From Nitrospirota bacterium (GTDB lineage: Bacteria; Nitrospirota; UBA9217), in NCBI GenBank assembly GCA_035516965.1, contig DATIZR010000072.1, forward strand, positions 1 through 35,603: DNA of 35,603 bases, given 5' to 3'. The notes under the pieces were generated by a model that had not been told where the DNA came from, made no database searches, and worked only from the letters and a program-made list of their open reading frames with translations. Both the position numbers and the translations under genes were made by a program. Shown piece after piece: positions 23,021 to 30,181 of the stretch. Each line of letters starts with the position of its first letter. The first letter of the stretch is position 1.

Positions 23021-23689
23021 TCAGCAGCAGCTCAATCCCGTGAGGTAGAAGCCGTTCTCCTGCTTTGATACCCAGCGAACGAGTGCCGGACGGGGAGCCG
23101 CGTGAGCCTGGGAAGCCACCTGGACGAGCTGCGTGCGGTCCAGGGACACGGGCAGATTGAGACAGTACCCGTTGGGGCTGATGTCCCGGGCAAAGCAGGT
23201 CATGACATAGTTTTCCCACCGTACCTGGATGGGCGCATGCGAGACGGCTCTCCGCGGTTCCTTCCTCCGGTCGTCCACCGGCAGGGCCAGGTCGGCCCGC
23301 TCTTCGCATTCGGCAATCCAGCCTTCCAGTTCGACGAGGTTCACGGGCTTGTCGAAATAGGCGCATCCCAGCGCCCTGATCGCTTCAACCTTTTCTCCCT
23401 CAAGATACCCGGAGATCAGTGCCTTGTTGGCGGGGATCAGCCTGCATCCGCGCAGCGCCTGGGCCTTGAGCAGTTCGATGCCGTTCATGCCGGGCATCTT
23501 GTAGTCCGTGATGATCAGATCGGCGCAGGGCTGCTCTTTCGTGCAGGACCCGTCCTTCCCATCCTCCATCGGGCAGACCACGGGCTCGGTCAGGGCAACC
23601 ACGTCGTACCCCAGTGACTGAAAAAAACTTTTGAACATGGTGATGATGATCGGATCATCGTCGAACACAATGGCGCGCCGTTTTCTCAT
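23021..23689 (-). CDS. Receiver-PilZ fusion protein with cysteine-bearing insertion
   Basis: A 222-residue protein. Residues 4-125 form a response-regulator receiver: FDDDPI acidic pocket, phospho-accepting Asp62 in LIITDYKMPGMNG and Lys in YFDKPVN. Between beta2 and alpha2 lies an insertion-like loop with Cys39, Cys49 and Cys55 (VVCPMEDGKDGSCTKEQPCA). Residues 135-222 form a PilZ domain with the RRKEPRR motif and DISPNGYCL, the RxxxR and D/NxSxxG pair that binds cyclic di-GMP. The protein ends LSCC. It may link phosphorelay input to a c-di-GMP response. Encoded about 100 bp upstream of the TolB-like gene on the same strand. GAGG lies 6 nt before the ATG. Confidence 0.88.
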   Translation of the reverse strand: MRKRRAIVFDDDPIIITMFKSFFQSLGYDVVALTEPVVCPMEDGKDGSCTKEQPCADLIITDYKMPGMNGIELLKAQALRGCRLIPANKALISGYLEGEKVEAIRALGCAYFDKPVNLVELEGWIAECEERADLALPVDDRRKEPRRAVSHAPIQVRWENYVMTCFARDISPNGYCLNLPVSLDRTQLVQVASQAHAAPRPALVRWVSKQENGFYLTGLSCC

Positions 23690-23902
23690 GGACGTCCTCT
23701 CACGGAGGAATTATGGCAAGGCCGTAATGGTGAAGATGGAGAAAGAGAACTGTTGTTAACTGAAAGTATAATCGGCTTTGCAGTATTGTCAAGGTCCTCG
23801 CTGAAGAGCGGAATATTTGAATAGTTGAAACTCATGGAAAATCGGGGATTCATGGCCTGAAAACCCTGTTGACACGCCAATGGTTCGATGTGACTGTTGC
23901 CC

Positions 23903-24076
23903 ATGCTCAGGCGTGAAGTCCTTATCATTCTGATAATGATCGCCCTGGCTTTCGTTCTTCCCTACCAGCCTGTCCAGGCCACCCCGTCAACCATCGATGC
24001 TATCAAGTCATGCGGCGCCCTGCTCTGGGGCTGTGACATTGCGGGCAAGCGAACAGCTCTGCGCCTTGATCCGTGA
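23903..24076 (+). pseudogene. N-terminal relic of a periplasmic solute-binding protein (57 codons)
   Basis: A short frame with a clean signal peptide (LIILIMIALAFVLPYQPVQA) followed by STIDAIKSCGALLWGCDIAG, which matches the mature start of amino-acid-type ABC solute-binding proteins (IRxxGxLxWGxDxxGG). Similarity stops after DIAG and the frame ends 11 codons later; nothing resembling the remaining 200 or so residues follows before the PilZ gene. A decayed gene start is the best reading; a small exported peptide is a weaker alternative. Confidence 0.5.
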
Positions 24077-24177
24077 GGATAAGCTCCTCCGGAATGTTTC
24101 GTTCATCATGATCTGTACCCGATACGGACGAGGGCAGGGAACAAGGGGCCCGATGCAGGGCAAATGAAGTCCTCACG

Positions 24178-24561
24178 GTGCCCGTCACACCGCCGATCCT
24201 GATCGAAAAGGCGCAGCAGCTCCTTTCCGTACCGGGCAGGAAATCGCTCAGGCTGCTCCTGACGCTCTCCGTTCAGGGGAGCGGGCGGGATTCGCCCTTT
24301 TACTGCAGGTCCGAAGACATCAGCGTCACGGGCATGCTGGTCGAGACGGACCGGCCTCTCGAGAACGGGGATCGCGTGTCCTGCGCGCTGACGCCTCCCG
24401 GCTCCGTCGAGGTCAGGGCCTCGGGCGAGGTGGTCCGGGTCATCAGGCCTGCGCTCGATTCGAACCTCTACCGCTCCGGGATCAGGTTCCTTGATCTCAC
24501 CGACGAGGCACGGGCGGCGATAGAATCCATTGCCGGGAAGAAAGCCGTCCTTCCGGCCTGA
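24178..24561 (+). CDS. Single-domain PilZ protein
   Basis: A 127-residue protein, nearly all PilZ domain. It has RKSLRLLLTL for the first arginine motif and SEDISVTGMLVET for the D/NxSxxG motif, then alternating strands to GIRFLDLTDEARAAIESI. Expected to bind cyclic di-GMP, though the arginine motif is looser than in the receiver-PilZ neighbour. It is read from a GTG with no clear Shine-Dalgarno site, so the start is uncertain. Divergent from the receiver-PilZ gene, 490 bp away; the pair suggests c-di-GMP control of surface or motility functions encoded elsewhere. Confidence 0.8.
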   Translation: MPVTPPILIEKAQQLLSVPGRKSLRLLLTLSVQGSGRDSPFYCRSEDISVTGMLVETDRPLENGDRVSCALTPPGSVEVRASGEVVRVIRPALDSNLYRSGIRFLDLTDEARAAIESIAGKKAVLPA

Positions 24562-24711
24562 TCATTTCCCGCGGGATTCTCTCCCCCTCTCCTGCATTTC
24601 TGAAAAATCACACTATCCCGGAAAAAAGTCCTGCGAGCCGCCGGCATCCCGGTGGAGAGGCGCTATACTAAATAATAGGGAGGGCAGGCATTGACATGCG
24701 AGGTCGGGGTC

Positions 24712-25149
24712 ATGAAGAAAGAGTTCTCCGAGAGGTTCAATGATGAAGTTGAAGGGTACCGGCGGGCGCTCCTGTACCATGCCCGCACCGCGGAGTGGGA
24801 GACGTTCAAGATGAAGGCCGGCAGTCTTTTCGACTATGTTGAGGTTGTCGAGGTCTCCGAGGTCGAGCGCCGCTTCTTCAAGCTGTTCACGTCGATCCTT
24901 GTTGCGCTCGTCGGTGTCGTGATCGCGGTCATGAATATCGACGTGGCTGTCCATCCCGACCTGCAGCGGGTGAGGTATACGATCATTTTGCTGGGGATGG
25001 CCGCCTCGTGCTTTGAAGTGTACTTTTTCCTGGGTTTCAGGAGGTACCGGGCGGCGAAAGCAGCGCACTATCATCAAAGGAGGGACGCGTTCATCAGGAA
25101 CATCGAGCAGGATTTCAGGCTGGCTGCGGCGGAGCGAGACGCCGCGTGA
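24712..25149 (+). CDS. Small two-helix membrane protein
   Basis: A 145-residue protein. The N-terminal 60 residues are soluble and charged (EFSERFNDEVEGYRRALLYH), then two transmembrane helices at about 62-85 (LFTSILVALVGVVIAVMNI) and 95-117 (TIILLGMAASCFEVYFFLGF), then a basic helical tail. Both ends are predicted cytoplasmic. No family recognised. The ATG follows GAGGTCGGGGTC; an upstream in-frame TTG after GGGAGGG is an alternative that would add seven residues. Ends 36 bp before the dioxygenase gene and may be co-transcribed with it. Confidence 0.65.
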   Translation: MKKEFSERFNDEVEGYRRALLYHARTAEWETFKMKAGSLFDYVEVVEVSEVERRFFKLFTSILVALVGVVIAVMNIDVAVHPDLQRVRYTIILLGMAASCFEVYFFLGFRRYRAAKAAHYHQRRDAFIRNIEQDFRLAAAERDAA

Positions 25150-25185
25150 GCAACGACCCCCCTGAAGACCGTGGAGGAAATCGCC

Positions 25186-25983
25186 GTGGATAATAAAATG
25201 CCGGTCCTGTTCATCGGCCATGGCTCCCCGATGAACATCATCCTGGACAACAGCTACACGCGAAGCCTCTCCGCACTGGGAAGGCAGCTCCCGCGTCCAA
25301 AGGCCATCATGGTGGTATCGGCCCACTGGCTCACGAACGGGACGCGCGTTACCTGCACGAAAAAGCCGAAGACGATCTACGATTTTTACGGCTTTCCCGA
25401 TGAGCTCTATGCGCTTGATTATCCGAGCCCGGGGGCTCCCCACGAGGCGCAGGCGGTGACCGAGGCGGTCACGGACGTCCCTGTCTCCTGCGACCGGGAG
25501 TGGGGGCTGGACCACGCGTCCTGGGCAGTGCTGAGGCACCTGTACCCCGCGGCGGACATTCCCGTGTTTGAAATGAGCCTGGATTACTCGTTCAATGAAT
25601 GGCATCCCAAGCCGCTCCAGTATCACTACGACCTGGCGCGGGAGCTGTCCGTGCTGCGCAGAAAGGGCGTATTGATCATCGGAAGCGGCAACATCGTCCA
25701 CAATCTGGGCATCATCGATTTCGAGAACATGGACGCCGAGCCCTATGCCTGGGCCCTTGAGTTCGATGACCGGGTCAAGAAGCACCTGCTCGCACGGAAC
25801 CACAGGGACCTCATCCGGTATGACGGAAACGGGAAGGCGTCGGCCCTGGCCGTGCCGACGCTGGATCACTATCTGCCGATGATCTACGCGATCGCGCTGC
25901 AGGAGAAGGACGATGAACTGACGTTCATCCATGAAGGGATCCAGAACGCGTCGGTCTCGATGCGTTGCTTCCGGATAGGGTAG
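25186..25983 (+). CDS. ygiD: LigB/DODA-type class III extradiol dioxygenase family protein
   Basis: A 265-residue protein. It opens with MPVLFIGHGSPM, the hallmark of the 4,5-DOPA dioxygenase/YgiD group. Metal-ligand histidines are visible in IGHGS, SAHW and, as catalytic residue, LDHASW; the region IGSGNIVHNLG is also conserved. Family members cleave catechols at the extradiol position in plants; the E. coli homologue YgiD is a zinc-containing enzyme of the same fold. The natural substrate here is unknown. The GTG start with GGAGG 8 nt upstream is preferred over a GTG five codons earlier. Confidence 0.9.
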   Translation: MDNKMPVLFIGHGSPMNIILDNSYTRSLSALGRQLPRPKAIMVVSAHWLTNGTRVTCTKKPKTIYDFYGFPDELYALDYPSPGAPHEAQAVTEAVTDVPVSCDREWGLDHASWAVLRHLYPAADIPVFEMSLDYSFNEWHPKPLQYHYDLARELSVLRRKGVLIIGSGNIVHNLGIIDFENMDAEPYAWALEFDDRVKKHLLARNHRDLIRYDGNGKASALAVPTLDHYLPMIYAIALQEKDDELTFIHEGIQNASVSMRCFRIG

Positions 25984-26036
25984 GGGCTGGCGGAAGAGAG
26001 CGTGCCGACCGGCTCTTGCGGTGCGCGGAAGAATCG

Positions 26037-28052
26037 TTATTTGAGAATCTGGAACAGATTGCTGTAGTCATCGGTCCAGGCCTGCAGATCAGGCCGCCAG
26101 GGCAGCTTCTCGGCGGCGTCCCGAATGGAGGGCGCGGCTATCGGTTTTGAGGACAGGAGCGCCCAGCGCGTAGCGTAGAGGTTGTTGTCCTCATCCTTCT
26201 CCGTTCTGATGAGAATCCCCTGCTTGCCCAGTTCCCTCCGAAGCTTCTCGACGACCGGCGCCAGGTCGAGGTGGGAGTTCGTGATGTGCAGCGCGAGGAT
26301 CCCCCGCGGCTTGAGATGCCGGAAGTAGAGCTCGATGGCCTGTTTCGTCAACAGGTGCACGGGCACCGCGTCACCGGAAAAGGCATCCACGGCCAGGACA
26401 TCGTAGTTCTGTGCAGGCTCGCGCTCGAGCGAAAGGCGTCCGTCGCCGAGCACGACTTCCACGGACCCCCGGCAGTCGGCCAGGTACGTGAACTCCGTGC
26501 GGGCTATCCGTAACACGAGGGGATTGATCTCGTAGAACCGGAACAGGTCTCCCGGCTCGGCATAAGCGGCCAGGGAGCCCGCACCGAGTCCGATCACGCC
26601 CACCTTGATCGGCGATTGCCGCCGGGATTGCAGGGCGAGGCCGATGCCCGTCCCGGGTCCGTAGTACGTGACCCGGTCGCGCCTATGTCCCGGCGCCATG
26701 AGCTGCATGCCGTGGTCCACGGTCCCGTGGACCAGGATGCGGTGTTCCTCGTCCGTTCCCCGGTCGTACTCATTCACCCGCAGACCTCCATAAAAATTTC
26801 TGACCGCAATGCGCGCTGTCTCGCCGTATTTCGTCATATACCTGCCTCCGGTGAAAACCACGGTAACGGCGACGCACCAGCCGAGGGCGAGGGCCAGGCG
26901 GTCCCTCCGGTAATCGAGCAGGAACAGCATCAGGACCGCGCACGCGCCAAGGGCGAGGGGAAGCTCGAAATACGCCGGCATGGTGTTCGGCGCTACGAGC
27001 CCGACGAGGACGCCGCCGAAGGCGCCGCCGAGGGAGAGCATGAGGTAGAACGACGTCAGGTGGTGCGGCGAAGGCTTGCGGCGCACCAGTTCGCCGTGAC
27101 AGTACATGCAGCAGATGAACAGGCCCGCGGTAAAGACGGGAATGACCGTTCTGAGGTTCGTCTGCGAGTTCCAGGCGATCAGCCCGTATGCCATGGTGCC
27201 CAGGGCGGCCGGCAGGAGCCACGCAAAGATGCGGCGGCTGTAGATCCGCTCGAAATCAAAGGTAAGCACGAACGTCAGCAGATACAGGGAGAGCGGCACG
27301 ACCCAGAGGAACGGGATCGAGGCCACGTTCTGCGTCAGGTGATTCGTGACGGCGAGAAGGAGCGTCGAGGCGCAGCCGGCGAGCAGGAACCAGAGGAGCT
27401 GCTGCCCCGCCCGGGGCGGGCCGTTGTCCCCGCTGTCCGCAAGGCCCTTGGCGGCGCAGGCCTGCTCGCCGGGGCTCCGGCTGCTCAGGAAGGCCGAGGC
27501 GACCGCGAGCACGCCAAAGACGATGTATGCCGCCGACCATCCCTGCGACTGTTGCCCGAGGGTGACCTTCGGCTCCACGATGACGGGATAGGCCAGGAGG
27601 CCGGCAAGGGACGCCAGGTTGGAGAGTGCGAACAGCCGGTAGGGGAGCCCCGCCCGGTATTTCCGGCTGTACCAAGCTTGGAGGAGCGGGCTTGTCGAGG
27701 AGAGCAGGAAGTACGGCAGCCCGACGGAGAACGTGAGCAGGCCCAGGATGCGCATAACGGGGTCCTCGCTGCCAACAGGTTTCCATGAAAGGGCGGGCGC
27801 GATCGGCAGGAACGGAAGGCTTGCGCAGAGCAGGGCGCCGTGCACGAGGGCCTGCGCTTTCGGTTTGAGCGAACGGATCGACCAGTGGGCGTAGAGATAG
27901 CCGCCGAGGAGCGTTGTCTGGAAAAAGAGCATCGCCGTGATCCAGACAGCGGCGGATCCGCCGAACCACGGCAGGATCATCTTGGCGATCATGGGCTGGA
28001 TCTGAAACAGCAGGAAGGCGCTCAGGAATATCGTTGTGGCGGAGAGAAGCAT
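26037..28052 (-). CDS. Fused MFS-like / spermidine-synthase-like membrane protein
   Basis: A 671-residue protein. Residues 1-405 contain 10-12 hydrophobic helices of the fused-MFS type (starting LLSATTIFLSAFLLFQIQPM). Residues 430-660 form a soluble Rossmann domain like spermidine synthase: nucleotide-binding VIGLGAGSLAAY (about 486-497), the acidic EINP (508-511) and VDAFSGDAVP (555-564). The true polyamine-synthase DxxDP motif is not present; DAFSGDAVP is the form usual in this fused family, so real aminopropyl transfer is doubtful. No Shine-Dalgarno site precedes the ATG; TATAAT lies only 11 nt upstream. Co-directional with the DUF554 gene, 62 bp apart. Confidence 0.88.
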   Translation of the reverse strand: MLLSATTIFLSAFLLFQIQPMIAKMILPWFGGSAAVWITAMLFFQTTLLGGYLYAHWSIRSLKPKAQALVHGALLCASLPFLPIAPALSWKPVGSEDPVMRILGLLTFSVGLPYFLLSSTSPLLQAWYSRKYRAGLPYRLFALSNLASLAGLLAYPVIVEPKVTLGQQSQGWSAAYIVFGVLAVASAFLSSRSPGEQACAAKGLADSGDNGPPRAGQQLLWFLLAGCASTLLLAVTNHLTQNVASIPFLWVVPLSLYLLTFVLTFDFERIYSRRIFAWLLPAALGTMAYGLIAWNSQTNLRTVIPVFTAGLFICCMYCHGELVRRKPSPHHLTSFYLMLSLGGAFGGVLVGLVAPNTMPAYFELPLALGACAVLMLFLLDYRRDRLALALGWCVAVTVVFTGGRYMTKYGETARIAVRNFYGGLRVNEYDRGTDEEHRILVHGTVDHGMQLMAPGHRRDRVTYYGPGTGIGLALQSRRQSPIKVGVIGLGAGSLAAYAEPGDLFRFYEINPLVLRIARTEFTYLADCRGSVEVVLGDGRLSLEREPAQNYDVLAVDAFSGDAVPVHLLTKQAIELYFRHLKPRGILALHITNSHLDLAPVVEKLRRELGKQGILIRTEKDEDNNLYATRWALLSSKPIAAPSIRDAAEKLPWRPDLQAWTDDYSNLFQILK

Positions 28053-28063
28053 TTCGAGGCGGG

Positions 28064-28069
28064 ATTATA
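28064..28069 (-). promoter_or_regulatory. -10 box 11 nt before the fused MFS ATG
   Basis: Perfect TATAAT on the minus strand with only CCCGCCTCGAA between it and the ATG. No convincing -35 is seen. If used, the transcript would have a leader of about five bases or none. Confidence 0.45.
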
Positions 28070-28114
28070 ACACAACCGGCGGGCCGAGTCTTGCGAAAAA
28101 TGGCCGGCCATCGC

Positions 28115-28792
28115 TCACGGGGCGCTCCAGAGTCCGTAGGCCACGATAAGGAGCAGCCCCGGCAGCAGGTCAAGCGTCTTGGTGCTTTTGAGCTTCAGCA
28201 GGTTCAGGCCGATGGCGAGAACGATGATCCCGCCCAGGCCGTCGATGTTGCTCATCATGCGCTGCGTGGCGAGGGCGGTCAGGCTGCCGGAGAAGAGGGT
28301 CAACGCCCCCTGGACCACGAAGACCGTGACGGCCGAGAACGCGACCGACCTGCCGTAGCGCGAGGCCAGGAGGAAAGACGCGAAGCAGTCCATGACCGAC
28401 TTGGTCCTGATCAGCGTGCCGTCGCCGTTCAGCCCGTCCTTGAGCGAACCGATGATGGTCATGGAGCCGACGCAGAACAGGGTGCTGGCCATCACAAAGC
28501 CCTCGGTGTCGTACCTTCCCGAGAAGAAGGCGTTGTTCATGCGGTTCAGGGCATTGTTCACCCGGTCCTCAAGCCTGAATGCGCTGCCCGCCAGCGCGCC
28601 GAGCACGAGGCAGAACACGATCGGGATGATATCGCCGCCGTTCAGGCACATTCTGAGCCCGACGACGGCCGTGACCAGGCCGAGCACGGTGAACACGGCT
28701 TCCTTGACGTTCTCGTTGACCTTTTCCCCGGCCAGGAGGCCGAGCAGGCTGCCGCCTGCCACGAGCAGGCTGTTGAACACATACCCTTTCAT
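28115..28792 (-). CDS. DUF554 family membrane protein
   Basis: A 225-residue protein with about six or seven transmembrane helices (VFNSLLVAGGSLLGLLAGEK at the start, FCLVLGALAGSAF, SMTIIGSLKDG, VVQGALTLFSG and LLPGLLLIVAYGLW). Conserved glycine-rich motifs GSMTIIGS and the N-terminal GSLLGLL identify DUF554 (the YqgA/YdfK type), a probable transporter of unknown substrate. The hydrophobic pattern repeats in two halves. There is no Shine-Dalgarno site; a TATAAT box ends 8 nt before the ATG. Confidence 0.9.
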   Translation of the reverse strand: MKGYVFNSLLVAGGSLLGLLAGEKVNENVKEAVFTVLGLVTAVVGLRMCLNGGDIIPIVFCLVLGALAGSAFRLEDRVNNALNRMNNAFFSGRYDTEGFVMASTLFCVGSMTIIGSLKDGLNGDGTLIRTKSVMDCFASFLLASRYGRSVAFSAVTVFVVQGALTLFSGSLTALATQRMMSNIDGLGGIIVLAIGLNLLKLKSTKTLDLLPGLLLIVAYGLWSAP

Positions 28793-28800
28793 GGGGCTGT

Positions 28801-28806
28801 ATTATA
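28801..28806 (-). promoter_or_regulatory. -10 box 8 nt before the DUF554 ATG
   Basis: Perfect TATAAT on the minus strand, preceded by the AT-rich GAATAAAAAGCG and followed by ACAGCCCC and the ATG. The spacing would place the transcription start at or beside the start codon. Confidence 0.5.
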
Positions 28807-28927
28807 CGCTTTTTATTCGCTGAGGGAACCGGATAATGCAGGCCCGCTGCACCGCGGCAGGTTCAATTGCAGAAAAGGGGAATTACTTGCGTACAACATT
28901 TTCAAATCGCATCATTTAAAATTCTAA

Positions 28928-28956
28928 TTGAGTATTTTTTAAAGTTGTGGTAAGGT
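28928..28956 (+). promoter_or_regulatory. Sigma70-type promoter of the small periplasmic protein
   Basis: TTGAGT, a 17-bp AT-rich spacer and TAAGGT, in an AT-rich island about 50 bp before the ATG. The -10 is imperfect, but spacing and AT content fit. Confidence 0.5.
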
Positions 28957-29005
28957 ACGACACCGTAGCGTTTACCAATAATCCCTGAAGGAGGAGTAGA
29001 AAAAG

Positions 29006-29317
29006 ATGAAGAAGATCGCAGCAGTTTTTGTGGTAGTGCTTATGGTTGTTTCACTGGTTTCCCTGGTTTTCGCAGCAGGCATGGATATGCAGAAGGGCAC
29101 CATCAAGAGCGTGGATGCAAAGGCCGGTACGGTCGTTTTCTGCGCTGAAGGCACCAACGCTGACATGACCCTGAAGGCCGACAAGGCCGTCGACCTCAGC
29201 AAGGTAAAGGCCGGCGACAAGGTCCAAGTATCCGTCGAGAAGGACACGCTGAAGCACGTCATGGCCGCGCCGGCAGCCGCTCCCGCAGCGAAGCCCAAGG
29301 CTCCCGTGGGCTGCTAA
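29006..29317 (+). CDS. Small periplasmic protein with OB-like core (103 aa)
   Basis: A signal peptide (MKKIAAVFVVVLMVVSLVSL, cleavage near VFA-A) precedes a 60-residue beta-rich core: MQKGTIKSVDAKAGTVVF, then VDLSKVKAGDKVQVSVEKD. The pattern resembles small periplasmic proteins of the CusF/DUF-type OB fold. An Ala/Pro/Lys linker ends in PVGC. There are two cysteines in all (CAEG in the core and the last residue). A strong GGAGGAG site, an own promoter and a strong terminator mark a single-gene unit, probably well expressed. Metal binding is possible but not shown. Confidence 0.8.
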   Translation: MKKIAAVFVVVLMVVSLVSLVFAAGMDMQKGTIKSVDAKAGTVVFCAEGTNADMTLKADKAVDLSKVKAGDKVQVSVEKDTLKHVMAAPAAAPAAKPKAPVGC

Positions 29318-29339
29318 CCATTCCGAATCATCCTTGAAA

Positions 29340-29371
29340 GGGGTCTCCCGTCCGGGAGGCTCCTTTTTTTT
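29340..29371 (+). terminator. Rho-independent terminator after the small periplasmic protein gene
   Basis: GGGGTCTCCC, a 4-nt loop and GGGAGGCTCC form a 10-bp stem with two G-U pairs, followed at once by eight T. It begins 23 bp after the stop codon and ends 13 bp before the next gene's ATG. Confidence 0.85.
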
Positions 29372-29384
29372 GCCCAACGACCCT

Positions 29385-29837
29385 ATGAGACTCTGGTCTT
29401 TTCATCCCAAGTATCTTGACCCGAAAGGCCTGGTCGCGCTCTGGCGCGAGGCATTGCTGGCACAACAGGTGCTGCGCGGCAGCACCATAGGCTACCGGAG
29501 CCATCCCCAGTTGGAGCGCTTCAAGGCCCACGCGCGTCCTAAAGAGGCGATCGCTACCTATCTCCGGTCGATCTGGCGAGAAGCCCGGGAGCGCGGCTAT
29601 TGCTTTGACGCGGCCAGGATCGGACCCGGAAAGACGACCAGCCGCATTGCCTGTACGGAAGGCCAGCTCGGGTACGAATGGAAACACCTGCTCGGGAAGC
29701 TGAAAATGAGGGACCCGGAGCGCTACCGTGAACTTCTGTTGGCATCCCTGCCCGATCCGCATCCGTTCTTCATCATCGTTCCCGGTGACATTGCAGCCTG
29801 GGAGGCGGCCCCTGGCCGCGGGAGGCAGGTAAAATAA
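29385..29837 (+). CDS. Pyrimidine dimer DNA glycosylase / endonuclease V-like protein
   Basis: A 150-residue protein that matches the Pyr_excise (PF03013) group: MRLWSFHPKYLDPKGLVALW, then REALLAQQVLRG and the conserved GYRSHPQLERFKAH. T4 endonuclease V uses Thr2 as nucleophile; here residue 2 is Arg, as in many bacterial relatives, so activity on UV dimers is uncertain. The ATG lies only 13 bp after the preceding terminator and has no Shine-Dalgarno site; an in-frame GTG or ATG further upstream would begin inside the terminator. Expression may depend on terminator read-through or a weak internal signal. Confidence 0.75.
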   Translation: MRLWSFHPKYLDPKGLVALWREALLAQQVLRGSTIGYRSHPQLERFKAHARPKEAIATYLRSIWREARERGYCFDAARIGPGKTTSRIACTEGQLGYEWKHLLGKLKMRDPERYRELLLASLPDPHPFFIIVPGDIAAWEAAPGRGRQVK

Positions 29838-29946
29838 AACAGAAGGGATCACAATATCCCTTGATTTACCGGGGAGTTTATTCTATTATTGGGCGTCCGA
29901 GAAGGATGGAATCAATAAAACCTGCTGAAATGGGGAGGAACACGGA

Positions 29947-30168
29947 GTGAACAAGGTGAACCAGGAAGAGCTCGCGCAGAAGATCCAGAAATTGAAAGCG
30001 GCCGCTGCAGAGAAGAGCAAGAAGGCCGAAGGAAAAAAATCCGACGCCGGCGTGCGCGAAGCCCGGAAAAAAGTGAAGAGGGCGCAGCGGAAACTCCGTG
30101 CAGCCAAAGCTTATAAGTCCGTGAGCAAGAAATCGGAAGCAAAGCCTGAAGAAAAGGCCTCGGCGTAG
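29947..30168 (+). CDS. Small lysine/alanine-rich basic protein (73 aa)
   Basis: A highly basic, fully helical sequence: NQEELAQKIQKLKAAAAEK, then ARKKVKRAQRKLRAAKAYK. Some 30% of residues are Lys or Arg. It resembles small nucleoid-type or ribosome-associated proteins, or histone-H1-like tails, without matching a named family. The GTG start has GGAGG 8 nt upstream. Ends 13 bp before rlpA and is probably co-transcribed with it. Confidence 0.65.
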   Translation: MNKVNQEELAQKIQKLKAAAAEKSKKAEGKKSDAGVREARKKVKRAQRKLRAAKAYKSVSKKSEAKPEEKASA

Positions 30169-30181
30169 AACGGGTGCGTGC

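Noticed and set aside
23686-23928. Minus-strand frame of 80 codons upstream of the receiver-PilZ gene
   Set aside because: Low-complexity Ser/Pro/Asn sequence in a spacer with no ribosome site; more likely leader and promoter DNA.
24613-25932. Minus-strand frame of 439 codons across the two-helix membrane gene and the dioxygenase gene
   Set aside because: It spans two plus-strand genes and their spacer; no hydrophobic or catalytic pattern of its own.
26616-27788. Plus-strand frame of 390 codons antisense to the fused MFS gene
   Set aside because: An arginine/glutamate-rich mirror of a membrane domain; no ribosome site.
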